Both the position numbers and the translations under genes were made by a program. Source: Oscillospiraceae bacterium (GTDB taxonomy: Bacteria > Bacillota > Clostridia > Oscillospirales > Ruminococcaceae). Taken from it: 64,000 nucleotides of DNA. The stretch covers positions 38,905 to 102,904 of the forward strand of contig WRMK01000001.1 in assembly GCA_009777155.1 (NCBI GenBank), given 5' to 3'. Each line of letters begins with the position of its first letter. Positions within the stretch are counted from its first letter, which is position 1. A model generated the notes under the pieces. It searched no databases, was not told the DNA's origin, and saw only the letters and a list, made by a program, of their open reading frames with translations. Positions 1 through 9,082 of the stretch are shown here, piece by piece.

Positions 1-973
1 TTCAAACGGCGTGGAAATTGCCGAACTGATGTGCAACTTGACCGCCGAGAACTTAAAACTCGACCCGCAAGACGTGATTGTCGCGTCAACCGGCGTAATC
101 GGGCAGAAACTTTCGGCGGAAATTTTCGAGCAGAACATACCCTTGTTGTCTTGTTGTTTGAGCGAAGTTGGCAGTACCGATGCTTGCAAGGCGATTATGA
201 CTACCGACACGCGGCTGAAAGAATTCGCGTTCGAGTTTGAAATTGGCGGCAAAACTTGCAGTATCGGCGGCATTTCCAAGGGTAGCGGCATGATAAATCC
301 TGCAATGGCGACACTGCTTTGTTTCATCACAACCGATGTCAACATATCCGCCGAAATGCTCCAAAAAGCCTTAAATGAAGCCAACATCGACTCCTACAGC
401 AGGGTTAATATAGACGGAGATACATCCACCAACGACATGGCGTGCATACTCGCATCGGGCATGGCGGGCAACGCCGAAATCACTGATGCCAATGAGGATT
501 ACGCGGTTTTCCTTGACGGGCTTTGCGCGGTTATGGTTAACTTAGCGCGCGAGACTGCGCGTGACGGCGAAGGCGCGACAAAGCTAATCGAGTGCCTTGT
601 CAAAAACGCGCCAAGTCTGCAAGCCGCCGAGTTAATTTCGCGCTCGGTCATTTCGTCAAGCCTTGTTAAAGCGGCAGTTTTCGCCGCCGATGCAAACTGG
701 GGCAGAATCTTATGTGCGGCGGGGTATTCGGGCGCAGATTTCGACCCGCTGAAAGTTTCGGTGAAAATGCTATCCGCAAATGGCGAGGTGCTTGTATGTC
801 AAAACGGTGTCGGTGTTGATTACTGTGAGGAGGCGGCGCATGAGGTTTTGTCGGCTGACGAGGTTGTAATTGTCATTGATTTGCAGGGCGATAATCCCGA
901 TAACCAAGCCATCGCTTGGGGTTGCGATTTGACTTATGATTATGTGAAAATTAACGCGGAGTACAGGACTTAA
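1..973 (+). CDS. argJ: Bifunctional glutamate N-acetyltransferase/amino-acid acetyltransferase ArgJ, 5' truncated by window edge
   Basis: ORF with ArgJ motifs (SKGSGMINPAMATLLCFITTD, DGDTSTNDM, AANWGRILCAAGYSGADFD); reading frame open to the window start; followed by argB and argD. Confidence 0.95.
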   Translation, partial: SNGVEIAELMCNLTAENLKLDPQDVIVASTGVIGQKLSAEIFEQNIPLLSCCLSEVGSTDACKAIMTTDTRLKEFAFEFEIGGKTCSIGGISKGSGMINPAMATLLCFITTDVNISAEMLQKALNEANIDSYSRVNIDGDTSTNDMACILASGMAGNAEITDANEDYAVFLDGLCAVMVNLARETARDGEGATKLIECLVKNAPSLQAAELISRSVISSSLVKAAVFAADANWGRILCAAGYSGADFDPLKVSVKMLSANGEVLVCQNGVGVDYCEEAAHEVLSADEVVIVIDLQGDNPDNQAIAWGCDLTYDYVKINAEYRT

Positions 974-985
974 AGGAGAGCTACA

Positions 986-1858
986 GTGAAAATAAAAAAC
1001 AACACAAGGGCGAAAATTCTTAACGAAGCCTTGCCCTATATTCAGAAATATTACGGAAAGTTTATAGTCGTCAAGTACGGCGGGAACGCCATGGTTAACG
1101 AGAAGTTGAAACAGGCGGTCATGTCGGACATTGTGCTACTGTCGCTGTGTGGGATTAAAATCGTGCTGGTTCACGGCGGCGGCCCGGAAATTGATGCAGT
1201 ACTCAAAAAAATGGGCAAAAAGCCTAAGTTCATAAACGGCTTGCGTTGCACCGACAAAGAGACCGCCGAGATTGTGCAGATGGTACTAAGCGGGAAGGTC
1301 AATAAAGACTTGGTGGATTTGCTGTGCATGAACGGCGGCAAGGCGATTGGGCTCTGCGGGCTTGACGGCGGCTTGCTCAAGGCGCGGCAGTTGAGCGCGG
1401 AATTAGGCTACGTCGGCGAGATTACCAAGGTGCACCCCGAGATTATTTCCGATATAACCGACAAGGGATATATCCCCGTGATTTCTACGATTGCGGGCAG
1501 TGAAACTAATGCAAAAGACGAAATTTTCAACGTCAACGCCGACATTGCGGCGGCGGAAATTGCAAACGCAATCGGCGCGGAAAACCTAATCTTGATGACC
1601 GATATTGCGGGGTTGCTCAGAGACCCCAAAGATGAATCCACGCTGATTTCAAACATAAAACTAAGCGAAATCCCGCTGCTAAAAGAACAAGGTGTAATCT
1701 CGGGCGGCATGATTCCGAAAATCGACTGCTGTGTCAAGGCAGTCCGCGAAAAGGTTCAAAAAGCCAATATAATCGACGGCAGAATCGCACATTCCATACT
1801 GTTGGAATTGCTGACCGACGAGGGTATGGGTACAATGATTGTTAAGGAGGCGTTATGA
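986..1858 (+). CDS. argB: Acetylglutamate kinase
   Basis: KYGGNAM, LVHGGGPEI, VSGGMIPKI motifs; operon context. Confidence 0.96.
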   Translation: MKIKNNTRAKILNEALPYIQKYYGKFIVVKYGGNAMVNEKLKQAVMSDIVLLSLCGIKIVLVHGGGPEIDAVLKKMGKKPKFINGLRCTDKETAEIVQMVLSGKVNKDLVDLLCMNGGKAIGLCGLDGGLLKARQLSAELGYVGEITKVHPEIISDITDKGYIPVISTIAGSETNAKDEIFNVNADIAAAEIANAIGAENLILMTDIAGLLRDPKDESTLISNIKLSEIPLLKEQGVISGGMIPKIDCCVKAVREKVQKANIIDGRIAHSILLELLTDEGMGTMIVKEAL

Positions 1859-3018
1859 ATACAATTCAGAAATATGACACTTATGTCATGAAATCTTACG
1901 GGCGGGTGCCGCTTGCTGTGGAGACGGCGGCGGGTACAAGCGCGGTCGGCGAGGGCGGCAAAACTTATATCGACTTCGGGTCGGGCATAGGTACAAACTC
2001 GCTCGGGTACTGCGATGCAGACTGGGTTAACGCGGTCTGTAAGCAGGTGCAAACTTTGCAGCACAACTCGAATTATTACTACAACAAACCCGGCGCGGAA
2101 TTTGCAGAAAAACTTGCAAAACTCACCGGTTACACCAACATGTTTTTCGGCAATAGCGGCGCGGAAGCCAACGAGTGCGCCATTAAACTTGCACGGAAAT
2201 ACAGCTTCGACAAATACGGCAAAAACCGCCATAATATTATCGCGCTGAAAGGTTCATTTCACGGCAGGACTTTAGCGACACTTTCGGCGACAGGGCAAGC
2301 CGATATGCACAACTACTTTTTCCCGTTCGTGCAAGGATTCATTCACGCCGAGCCTAATGACACGGCTGACTTAGCCGCGAAACTTGACGATTCTGTTTGC
2401 GCTATTATGCTCGAATACATTCAAGGCGAGGGCGGCGTAGTCGAGCTTGAAAAGGCGTATGTAGACGAGGTTTACAGGCTTGCCGCCGAGAAAGATGTGC
2501 TTGTAATTGCCGACGAAGTGCAAACAGGTGCAGGGCGTACGGGTAAGTTTTTGGCGGGTGAGCATTTTAATAAAAAAGCCGACATTACTACTATGGCAAA
2601 AGGCCTTTTCGGTGGGCTTCCGGCGGGGGTTTGCCTTGCGAATGAGAAATGCGCCGACGTATTCACCGCGGGCACTCACGGCTCTACTTTCGGCGGGAAT
2701 CCGGTGGTTCTAAGCGGCGGCTTGGTGGTACTTGACAAAGTTTCCGACCCCGCTTTCTTAGCCGAAGTCGTGAAAAAAGGCGAGTATATCCGCGAGAAAT
2801 TGTCGGGGCTTGACGAGGTCGTTGCGATTAGCGGAAAAGGCTTGATGCTTGGAATCACGCTGAAAAATAAAAAGGCAGTGGACGTCATGAAAGCCGCACT
2901 CGAAAAGGGTTTGCTGGCATTGACCGCGAAAGAAAAACTGCGGCTTTTGCCGCCGCTTGTGATTGATTATAAGAGCCTTGATTTGGGGTTGGGGGTTATT
3001 GGGGAGATATTATTATGA
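1855..3018 (+). CDS. argD: Acetylornithine aminotransferase
   Basis: Class III aminotransferase motifs (NSGAEANECAIKLARKY, SFHGRT, IADEVQTGAGRTGKF); overlaps argB stop. Confidence 0.95.
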   Translation: MNTIQKYDTYVMKSYGRVPLAVETAAGTSAVGEGGKTYIDFGSGIGTNSLGYCDADWVNAVCKQVQTLQHNSNYYYNKPGAEFAEKLAKLTGYTNMFFGNSGAEANECAIKLARKYSFDKYGKNRHNIIALKGSFHGRTLATLSATGQADMHNYFFPFVQGFIHAEPNDTADLAAKLDDSVCAIMLEYIQGEGGVVELEKAYVDEVYRLAAEKDVLVIADEVQTGAGRTGKFLAGEHFNKKADITTMAKGLFGGLPAGVCLANEKCADVFTAGTHGSTFGGNPVVLSGGLVVLDKVSDPAFLAEVVKKGEYIREKLSGLDEVVAISGKGLMLGITLKNKKAVDVMKAALEKGLLALTAKEKLRLLPPLVIDYKSLDLGLGVIGEILL

Positions 3019-3296
3019 TGTATCCGTATATTACTTTAGCAGATGAAACTTTAGTTACACATTCTCACCTCAAAGAGGAGAACGAGTTGAAGTCTGTGAA
3101 CGTCCACTTTGAACGCCCGAAGCCTCACGGCTTTGATTCCGCGAGAATAAGTCTGCCGTCATATGCGTGGATAATGAGAGACGGCTTTACGGACGAGGAA
3201 ATTAGAGACTTTGAAGCCTTTGCAAGCAATAATGCCCACCTACTCTTTAAGTATGCGGAAAAAGGGGGGCTTGGTATTGCGAAACTCGCCGTTTAG
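3015..3296 (+). CDS. Small conserved hypothetical protein
   Basis: 93 aa ORF overlapping the argD stop, same strand. Confidence 0.6.
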   Translation: MMYPYITLADETLVTHSHLKEENELKSVNVHFERPKPHGFDSARISLPSYAWIMRDGFTDEEIRDFEAFASNNAHLLFKYAEKGGLGIAKLAV

Positions 3297-3310
3297 CGGA
3301 CGCGCAATCA

Positions 3311-3400
3311 ACCCCCTGCCGTAACAAAACTTTGCTTTAGCAAAGTTTTAATAGCCGCCAACTTTGTTTATAATTAAATAAAGCAGAAAGGGCGGCTATT
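3311..3400 (+). repeat. R1 hairpin repeat, copy 1 (AAAACTTTGCT-TT-AGCAAAGTTTT then AATAGCCGCC...GGCGGCTATT)
   Basis: Same two-stem sequence at about 11552-11640 (reverse), 51303-51390 and 63873-63961. Confidence 0.9.
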
Positions 3401-3740
3401 GGACTTAGTGGGGGGTAGAGGGGGGTAGTAGGGGTACGGCGGGCGCAAATAACCGCCAGCCCGCCACACAAACCGTTCAGACTCCACTTCCTCGATTGCG
3501 ACCTTACAAGTTCACGACTTGACAGGTTTTATCTATTTGAAAAGTCTGCACTCGCATAGGGTTTGTGCTACGTGATAACGGTTCGGCTCGAGAAGGTTAG
3601 ACTTTATCAAGCGTAGAACGCGGGCGTGCGGTTATTTGCGCCCGCCGTACCCCTACTACCCCCCCTCTACCCCGACTGCTCCCCACACTCGCAAAAATTT
3701 TGCTGTATGTAGTGGGTTTCGCAATCACCTATATTGTTAA
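3401..3740. repeat. R2 structured element, copy 1
   Basis: Long inverted arms 3413-3455 / 3629-3672 around a ~170 bp core whose reverse complement recurs at 10906-11078. Confidence 0.85.
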
Positions 3741-3761
3741 TAAGATGGGAGAATATTTAGC

Positions 3762-5024
3762 ATGAAGTTAAAACTGAAATTAACACTATTAACACTCGCA
3801 ACCCTCATAAATTTCACCGCCTGCGATGCCGATTTTAACACCGAAGCCGAACTTCACGCAATGTTAAAATTCGCAATGGAAATCGGTTTTGAGTCTGTCG
3901 GTTTGGAAAGCCAAGACCACGCAAGCACCGTCTACAACTACCTCGCAGAGGACGGTGTGAAATTCACTGCAACCAGCTATCTCTACAGAACCGATTACAG
4001 TATTCGCGACCGTATAGGCATAAAATTCGACTATCCGCTAAAGTGGTTTGGGGCAAAGCAGGGTGAAGTTGAGAGAATTGTCGGGGACTTGTTCGAGTAC
4101 GATTTTCATTGGTTCGGCATGATATTTTTCGTGAATCATCAGGCAGACTTAGAGCCTTTGTCGGAGTTGATTCACTCGTTGCTGACCGAATTCGAGCCTA
4201 TAAGCGTCAATGCCGACGGCAAGGATTATTACTATCACATTCCGCATATTTTTGTCTACGCCCTTGAAGCAAATCCAAACCTTGACGAGTTACAGGATTC
4301 ATACCACATTGACGACATGGGAAACTTGAAAGACCCGTATTTCGGCTATGGCGGGACCCTATACAGCAGTAGGCCCGAACACGGCACCTTCCTCAACGAT
4401 ACAAAAGGTTTTTTGTTCCCGATTATCGGCGAAGAATCCCTCACAGTAGACGAGATTTTCGATATTATGCAGGGGAATTTACTGACCGCGGTTGAGCAGG
4501 GACTGCTTCAAGATTTCGGGGTTGAAGAAGAAATGTTTGCCGACCACCCTAAGTCCTACTTGGCGAACTTTGTAATTAACGGCGAAGTTATTCTGTTGCG
4601 CCGATTCAGCTACGTTGAGGACCTTGACGATTATTGCATGGATTTCACCACCTACCGTTATGTGGGGCAAGATACAGTTTACAGTTACACCTTGAATGAG
4701 GGCAGTTTCCGCGAGGTAATTGAGGCGTTGGGCGGTGAATTGACTATAGAAGAATCCGCTGTTGAGTGGGTAATTGGCGAGAATACTTGGCGGGCTGAAC
4801 TCACTCTTGTGGACGTTCCCGCGCCTGCCCCCTTCCATGAAACGGACACTTATGAGCATATTGCAGGGTTTGCCGTCTACAAGAACGGCGAAGAATCGCC
4901 ACTGCCGCTGTCAAGGGCGAGCGCGTTCGGCGCGTTTTGCTTCACTATTCCCGACTTGGAACTCATATTCGGGAGTGAAGTTATAATCGAGAGAGCGAAC
5001 GGGCGAGTTGTAATAAACAATTAA
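3762..5024 (+). CDS. Putative lipoprotein of unknown function
   Basis: 420 aa ORF with N-terminal signal and lipobox-like LINFTAC. Confidence 0.7.
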   Translation: MKLKLKLTLLTLATLINFTACDADFNTEAELHAMLKFAMEIGFESVGLESQDHASTVYNYLAEDGVKFTATSYLYRTDYSIRDRIGIKFDYPLKWFGAKQGEVERIVGDLFEYDFHWFGMIFFVNHQADLEPLSELIHSLLTEFEPISVNADGKDYYYHIPHIFVYALEANPNLDELQDSYHIDDMGNLKDPYFGYGGTLYSSRPEHGTFLNDTKGFLFPIIGEESLTVDEIFDIMQGNLLTAVEQGLLQDFGVEEEMFADHPKSYLANFVINGEVILLRRFSYVEDLDDYCMDFTTYRYVGQDTVYSYTLNEGSFREVIEALGGELTIEESAVEWVIGENTWRAELTLVDVPAPAPFHETDTYEHIAGFAVYKNGEESPLPLSRASAFGAFCFTIPDLELIFGSEVIIERANGRVVINN

Positions 5025-5050
5025 ATTAATATAGCGAAAGGAATTTGCAC

Positions 5051-5968
5051 ATGAAACACTTACTAAAACTGCTCGACTTAGACGGCAAGGACATCATAGA
5101 TATTTTGAACCTTGCCGACCAGTTGAAGTACGAGCAGAAGCACGGGATTGCACACCGTCACTTGGAGGGGAAAACCCTCGGAATGATTTTCGAGAAGTCG
5201 TCCACGCGGACTCGCGTATCGTTTGAAGTCGGTATGTATCAACTCGGCGGGCATGCCCTGTTCTTGTCGGCACAGGAACTGCAAATGGGCAGGGGCGAGC
5301 CGATTGAAGACACGGCGCGGGTGCTGTCGCGCTACCTTGACGGCATCATGATACGTACCTACAAGCAATCGGTGGTTGAGGGCTTGGCGAAGTACGGCAG
5401 TATCCCGATTATCAACGGCTTGACCGACGACTGGCACCCCTGCCAAGTTTTGGCGGATTTAATGACAATCCGTGAGCATAAAAACAAGCTTGAAGACCTG
5501 AAACTCTGCTTTATCGGCGATGGGCATAATATGGCGAACTCGCTGATTGTCGGCGGTTTGAAGGTCGGCATGAGCGTGACTATCTGCGTCCCCAAAGGCT
5601 ACGAGCCGTTCCCGGCCGCGCTCGATTTTGCAAAGGAATACGCGGCTACCGGCAAGTTTGAGTTGGTGCACGGGCCGCTCGAGGCGGCGAAAAACGCAGA
5701 TGTACTCGTGACCGATGTCTGGTCGTCAATGGGGCAGGAGTCCGAGGCCGCTAAACGCCAACAAGACTTTGCGGGGTTCTGCGTTGACGATGAGATGATT
5801 GCGGTTGCAAAGCCGGACGTCATGGTTCAGCACTGCCTTCCCGCACACAAGGGCGAGGAGATTACCGCGAAAGTTTTCGAGGAACACGCCGCGGAAATTT
5901 TCGACGAGGCCGAGAACAGGCTACACGCGCAAAAGGCCGTGATGGTGAAATTGATGGGGAGTAATTGA
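5051..5968 (+). CDS. argF: Ornithine carbamoyltransferase
   Basis: FEKSSTRTRVSFE, MVQHCLPAHKGEEI motifs. Confidence 0.95.
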   Translation: MKHLLKLLDLDGKDIIDILNLADQLKYEQKHGIAHRHLEGKTLGMIFEKSSTRTRVSFEVGMYQLGGHALFLSAQELQMGRGEPIEDTARVLSRYLDGIMIRTYKQSVVEGLAKYGSIPIINGLTDDWHPCQVLADLMTIREHKNKLEDLKLCFIGDGHNMANSLIVGGLKVGMSVTICVPKGYEPFPAALDFAKEYAATGKFELVHGPLEAAKNADVLVTDVWSSMGQESEAAKRQQDFAGFCVDDEMIAVAKPDVMVQHCLPAHKGEEITAKVFEEHAAEIFDEAENRLHAQKAVMVKLMGSN

Positions 5969-6040
5969 CAAATAATTTAACTTGTGTTATACTAAAATTA
6001 ACAGAAACCCGAGGGGTTAAAATATGTAAAAAATTATGAA

Positions 6041-6081
6041 AGGTCTGCCCCTATGCCGTGTTTGCGGCGGGCGGCATGGTA
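6041..6081 (+). promoter_or_regulatory. Leader element L, copy A (pseudoknot-capable)
   Basis: GCCC-CTATGCC ... GGGC-GGCATGG immediately 5' of the hpf start; same architecture at 8047 and 10061. Confidence 0.55.
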
Positions 6082-6087
6082 ATGAAA

Positions 6088-6609
6088 ATGAATGTAAAAG
6101 TAACCGCGAAGAAAATGCAGGTCGATGGATTAATCGAATATGCCGAGGCGAGACTTAGAAAGCTCGAACGGTTTTTCGGCGAGGATTTCGACGCGAAAAT
6201 AACCGCGTCGTCACAGCGCGGCATGGTAACGCTGGAGCTGACGGTCAAGCACGACAATTTAATTTTCCGCGCCGAGCAATCCGCGCAGAACAAAAACGAC
6301 GCGCTCGACGCCTGCGTTGACCGCATTATCAGGCAAATCCGCAAAAACAAAACCCGCATTGAAAAACGCCTGCAATCGACCGCCTTCAACAACGGATTCG
6401 GCGACGACGTCGAGGAGCAAGCCGACTATGAGGTCATTAGGAGAAAACAATTTATTCTGCGGCCAATGAGCGTTGAGGAGGCGATTTTGCAGATGAATAT
6501 GCTCGGTCACAGCTTTTTCATGTTCAAGAACGGCGAGACCGGCGAGACGAACGTAGTCTACAAGCGCGACGACGGGAATTACGCGGTTATGGAACCGGGG
6601 TATGATTGA
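6088..6609 (+). CDS. hpf: Ribosome hibernation promoting factor, long form (ORF opens at GTG 6058; MNVKV start at 6088 preferred)
   Basis: N-terminal MNVKVTAKKMQVDGLIEYAEARLRKLERFF and C-terminal VIRRKQFILRPMSVEEAILQMNMLGHSFFMFKN. Confidence 0.93.
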   Translation: MNVKVTAKKMQVDGLIEYAEARLRKLERFFGEDFDAKITASSQRGMVTLELTVKHDNLIFRAEQSAQNKNDALDACVDRIIRQIRKNKTRIEKRLQSTAFNNGFGDDVEEQADYEVIRRKQFILRPMSVEEAILQMNMLGHSFFMFKNGETGETNVVYKRDDGNYAVMEPGYD

Positions 6610-7298
6610 TAGGCGATAAAAAGTATGTCAGGGCATCTCTGAATCAATTTAGAGATGCCCGTAATGTAGTTTTAGGGAGAAAAAAATTGTTTGTAGATGA
6701 ATTAATTAGAGCCGTGTTTCAGATTCTTGCACTGTCGGCGATACCTTTCATTTGGTGGCTGATTGCCGCAAGAAAAGAGCCGTTTTTCGCGTGGGTCGGC
6801 TTGAAAAAACCGAGGGTTGAGGATAAAAAACGGTTCATTATTTTTGTTTTTGTGGCGTTAATAGTAGCTTTTTTGATGTCGTTTGTTTTAGACCCGATTT
6901 TGCCCGACGATATTCAATTAGCCAACGAGCGATTCCGCGGGCAAGGCATAAGCGCGTTAATTCCGGCGATTATATTTGCGTTTTTCGCAACCGCACTCGG
7001 CGAAGAAATATTATTTCGCGGGTTTATCGGCAATCGTTTGTGCGGAAAAATCGGCTTTTGGGGCGGTAATACAATCCAAGCGGTGCTGTTCGGGCTGCTC
7101 CACGGCGCAACCATGTTCCCGACGCTCGGCATCGCTGTACCGTTACTCGTCATCGCGTTTACGGCAACGCTCGGTTGGCTGATGGGTTATATCAACGAAA
7201 AAGCCGGCGGCTCGATAATCCCGAGTTGGGGATTGCACGGGGCTTCTAATTTGTATGCGGCGATGATTTTGGCGGGTTTGTATAGTAAATTAACTTAA
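6606..7298 (+). CDS. CPBP family intramembrane metalloprotease
   Basis: EEILFRGFIGNRL, FGLLHG, WGLHGASNLYA motifs with multiple TM segments. Confidence 0.85.
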   Translation: MIGDKKYVRASLNQFRDARNVVLGRKKLFVDELIRAVFQILALSAIPFIWWLIAARKEPFFAWVGLKKPRVEDKKRFIIFVFVALIVAFLMSFVLDPILPDDIQLANERFRGQGISALIPAIIFAFFATALGEEILFRGFIGNRLCGKIGFWGGNTIQAVLFGLLHGATMFPTLGIAVPLLVIAFTATLGWLMGYINEKAGGSIIPSWGLHGASNLYAAMILAGLYSKLT

Positions 7299-7388
7299 AA
7301 AACACTAAAACCTCTCGCCACAAAACCCATACAGCAAAGGTTTTGCGGCGATTTGTTTTGTGTTTTTAATAAGTTAATTTGCTATAGT
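7279..7388. mobile_element. MITE-like hairpin M, copy 1 (TIR TAGTAAATTAACTTA / TAAGTTAATTTGCTA, TA duplicated)
   Basis: Near-palindromic ~106 bp element flanked by TA; recurs at 50056-50166. Confidence 0.85.
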
Positions 7389-7468
7389 ATAAACCCACAT
7401 TAGAGCATGTTGACACTATCCAAATTTTGTACAACATCAACAAATTATCGAAAAACGATAAATCCTTA

Positions 7469-7497
7469 TTGACATTCGATATATTTTATGTTATACT
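7469..7497 (+). promoter_or_regulatory. SigmaA-type promoter TTGACA-17-TATACT with overlapping TCGATATAT direct repeats
   Basis: -35 7469-7474, -10 7492-7497, exact 17 bp spacer; upstream palindrome TTATCGaaaaaCGATAA 7445-7461. Confidence 0.7.
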
Positions 7498-7533
7498 CGA
7501 TATATCAAATAATTTATCGGGAGGTTTTATCAC

Positions 7534-8022
7534 ATGAACAAGAACAAGACTTTGGAGCAGAAAATCAAGGAAGAAAGCAGATTCATATGGGTTGCGATGA
7601 GAATTATGAGTGTCATGGCGGCGATGTTGGCGTTTTTGCTGGTGTTTGCTGTAATCGGCTTTGTAACAACGGACTATTGGGGCGATTTATGGTGGATTGG
7701 TCTGTTGGGGTTGAGCGGTGCCGGTCTGGCGGTCGTGTTTGACAGCGTTGCGCGGGTTTTCCGTGACGTGCGGCGCGGCGAATCGCCATTCACTTTAGTC
7801 AACGCGAATCGGCTGAAACGCATCTCGGTCGTGCTGTTAATCACAACCTTGAGCCTGTATCTCTACCAATTAATTCTAAGCGTTGCGGGGGTCTACAATG
7901 ACGGTTTAGTGATGATGTTCACGGGGATTGCCTACGCGCTGTTCAGCGGTGTCGTCGGTGGGATTGCGTTGATTTTCCAATACGGAGTGCAACTGCAAGA
8001 ACAAGCCGACGAGACTTTATGA
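7534..8022 (+). CDS. DUF2975-type membrane protein
   Basis: 4-TM profile and RGESPF.L.NA.RL motif; paired with a small XRE gene. Confidence 0.75.
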   Translation: MNKNKTLEQKIKEESRFIWVAMRIMSVMAAMLAFLLVFAVIGFVTTDYWGDLWWIGLLGLSGAGLAVVFDSVARVFRDVRRGESPFTLVNANRLKRISVVLLITTLSLYLYQLILSVAGVYNDGLVMMFTGIAYALFSGVVGGIALIFQYGVQLQEQADETL

Positions 8023-8046
8023 GGTGAAGTTTGAAAATAATTAAAG

Positions 8047-8128
8047 AAAGGCGTGCCCCTATGCCCGGTAATTCGCGGAATTACGCAATTTTCATTGAAA
8101 TTTGTGCCGGTGTGGGCGGCATGGTATT
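8047..8128 (+). promoter_or_regulatory. Leader element L, copy B
   Basis: TGCCCCTATGCCC...GGGCGGCATGGTA just upstream of the ATG at 8135. Confidence 0.55.
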
Positions 8129-8134
8129 AAAAAT

Positions 8135-8353
8135 ATGGCTATAATTTTACGGCTCGACCGTGTCATGGCGGACAGGAAAATGCCGCTTAACGAGCTCGCC
8201 GAAAGGGTCGGCATTACAAACGCCAACCTTTCCAATATAAAAACAGGGAAAATTAGCGCGATTCGCTTTTCTACATTAGAAAAAATCTGTGAGGTTTTGG
8301 AGTGTCAACCGGGTGATATTTTGGAGTATCAAGGAGACTTCTTCGGGAACTAA
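8135..8353 (+). CDS. YozG-like XRE family transcriptional regulator
   Basis: LNELAERVGITNANLSNIKTGKISAIRFSTLEKICEVLECQPGDIL. Confidence 0.85.
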   Translation: MAIILRLDRVMADRKMPLNELAERVGITNANLSNIKTGKISAIRFSTLEKICEVLECQPGDILEYQGDFFGN

Positions 8354-8364
8354 CCACGAGTGGA

Positions 8365-8463
8365 TTTGCGTGCAGATTTTTCGTCATACAAGGCAAAAAT
8401 TTCCGTAATGCTTTGTGCATTGCGGAAATTTTTAACGCAGTATGGCGGAAAAGCTGTGCGTAA
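8365..8463. repeat. R3 long hairpin repeat, copy 1
   Basis: Imperfect ~40 bp arms; core AAATTTCCGTAATGCTTTGTGCATTGCGGAAATTTTTAACGCAGTATGGCGGAAAA recurs at 57438. Confidence 0.75.
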
Positions 8464-8504
8464 AGCCGCCGTGCGTTAGTTTCCGAAGATGTCTATTGAA
8501 AATA

Positions 8505-9065
8505 TTACGACCGCGTAGCCTTTTTCAACACAGGGAGTATCGCAATTGCAATCGCCCCGCCGATTGCCGCCGTGATTATCTGCGGGTATGAGAACATGGT
8601 TGTAATCATCGTGGCTTGTTGCGGGGTTAAGTCTAATAAAAAAGGTATCGCAACCAGCACGACGCCGACATAAAGCACGGCGAATTTCCCGAGCGCGCCC
8701 GCAATCAGCGCGGTTATGTGCGCGGTTATAACTTTTTTTGCCGCCTTGTTCCCGATAACGTGCCACAACGCGACAAGTGTCAAGTTGCCGAGGCATACGA
8801 AAGGTATGATAAACGGAAACTGCGGCCCTACCGGGATTGGCAACATAAACGCCATTACGGGCGAAAGCACCGCGACCGCCGCCCCGCATGCCAAGCCGCC
8901 GGTCATCACCGAAACGATTAGAATTAGGTTAACCACCGAGCCGGTCACGAGGGTGTTGAACGGTGGCGGAGCCGCCGCGGTGAGCGAGCCTGTGCCCCAT
9001 TGGAGCGCGACTAATAGTGCGATTAGGACGCCTGTTCGTGCGATGAGTAGGATTTTGTTGTTCAT
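8505..9065 (-). CDS. ECF transporter S component-like membrane protein
   Basis: Hydrophobic multi-TM protein with glycine/alanine-rich S-component-like pattern. Confidence 0.5.
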   Translation of the reverse strand: MNNKILLIARTGVLIALLVALQWGTGSLTAAAPPPFNTLVTGSVVNLILIVSVMTGGLACGAAVAVLSPVMAFMLPIPVGPQFPFIIPFVCLGNLTLVALWHVIGNKAAKKVITAHITALIAGALGKFAVLYVGVVLVAIPFLLDLTPQQATMITTMFSYPQIITAAIGGAIAIAILPVLKKATRS

Positions 9066-9082
9066 GGTGGGTTCTTCTTTCT

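Noticed and set aside
3015-3296. Small ORF after argD as a novel arginine-pathway component
   Set aside because: No motif supports a function; only overlap with the argD stop is visible
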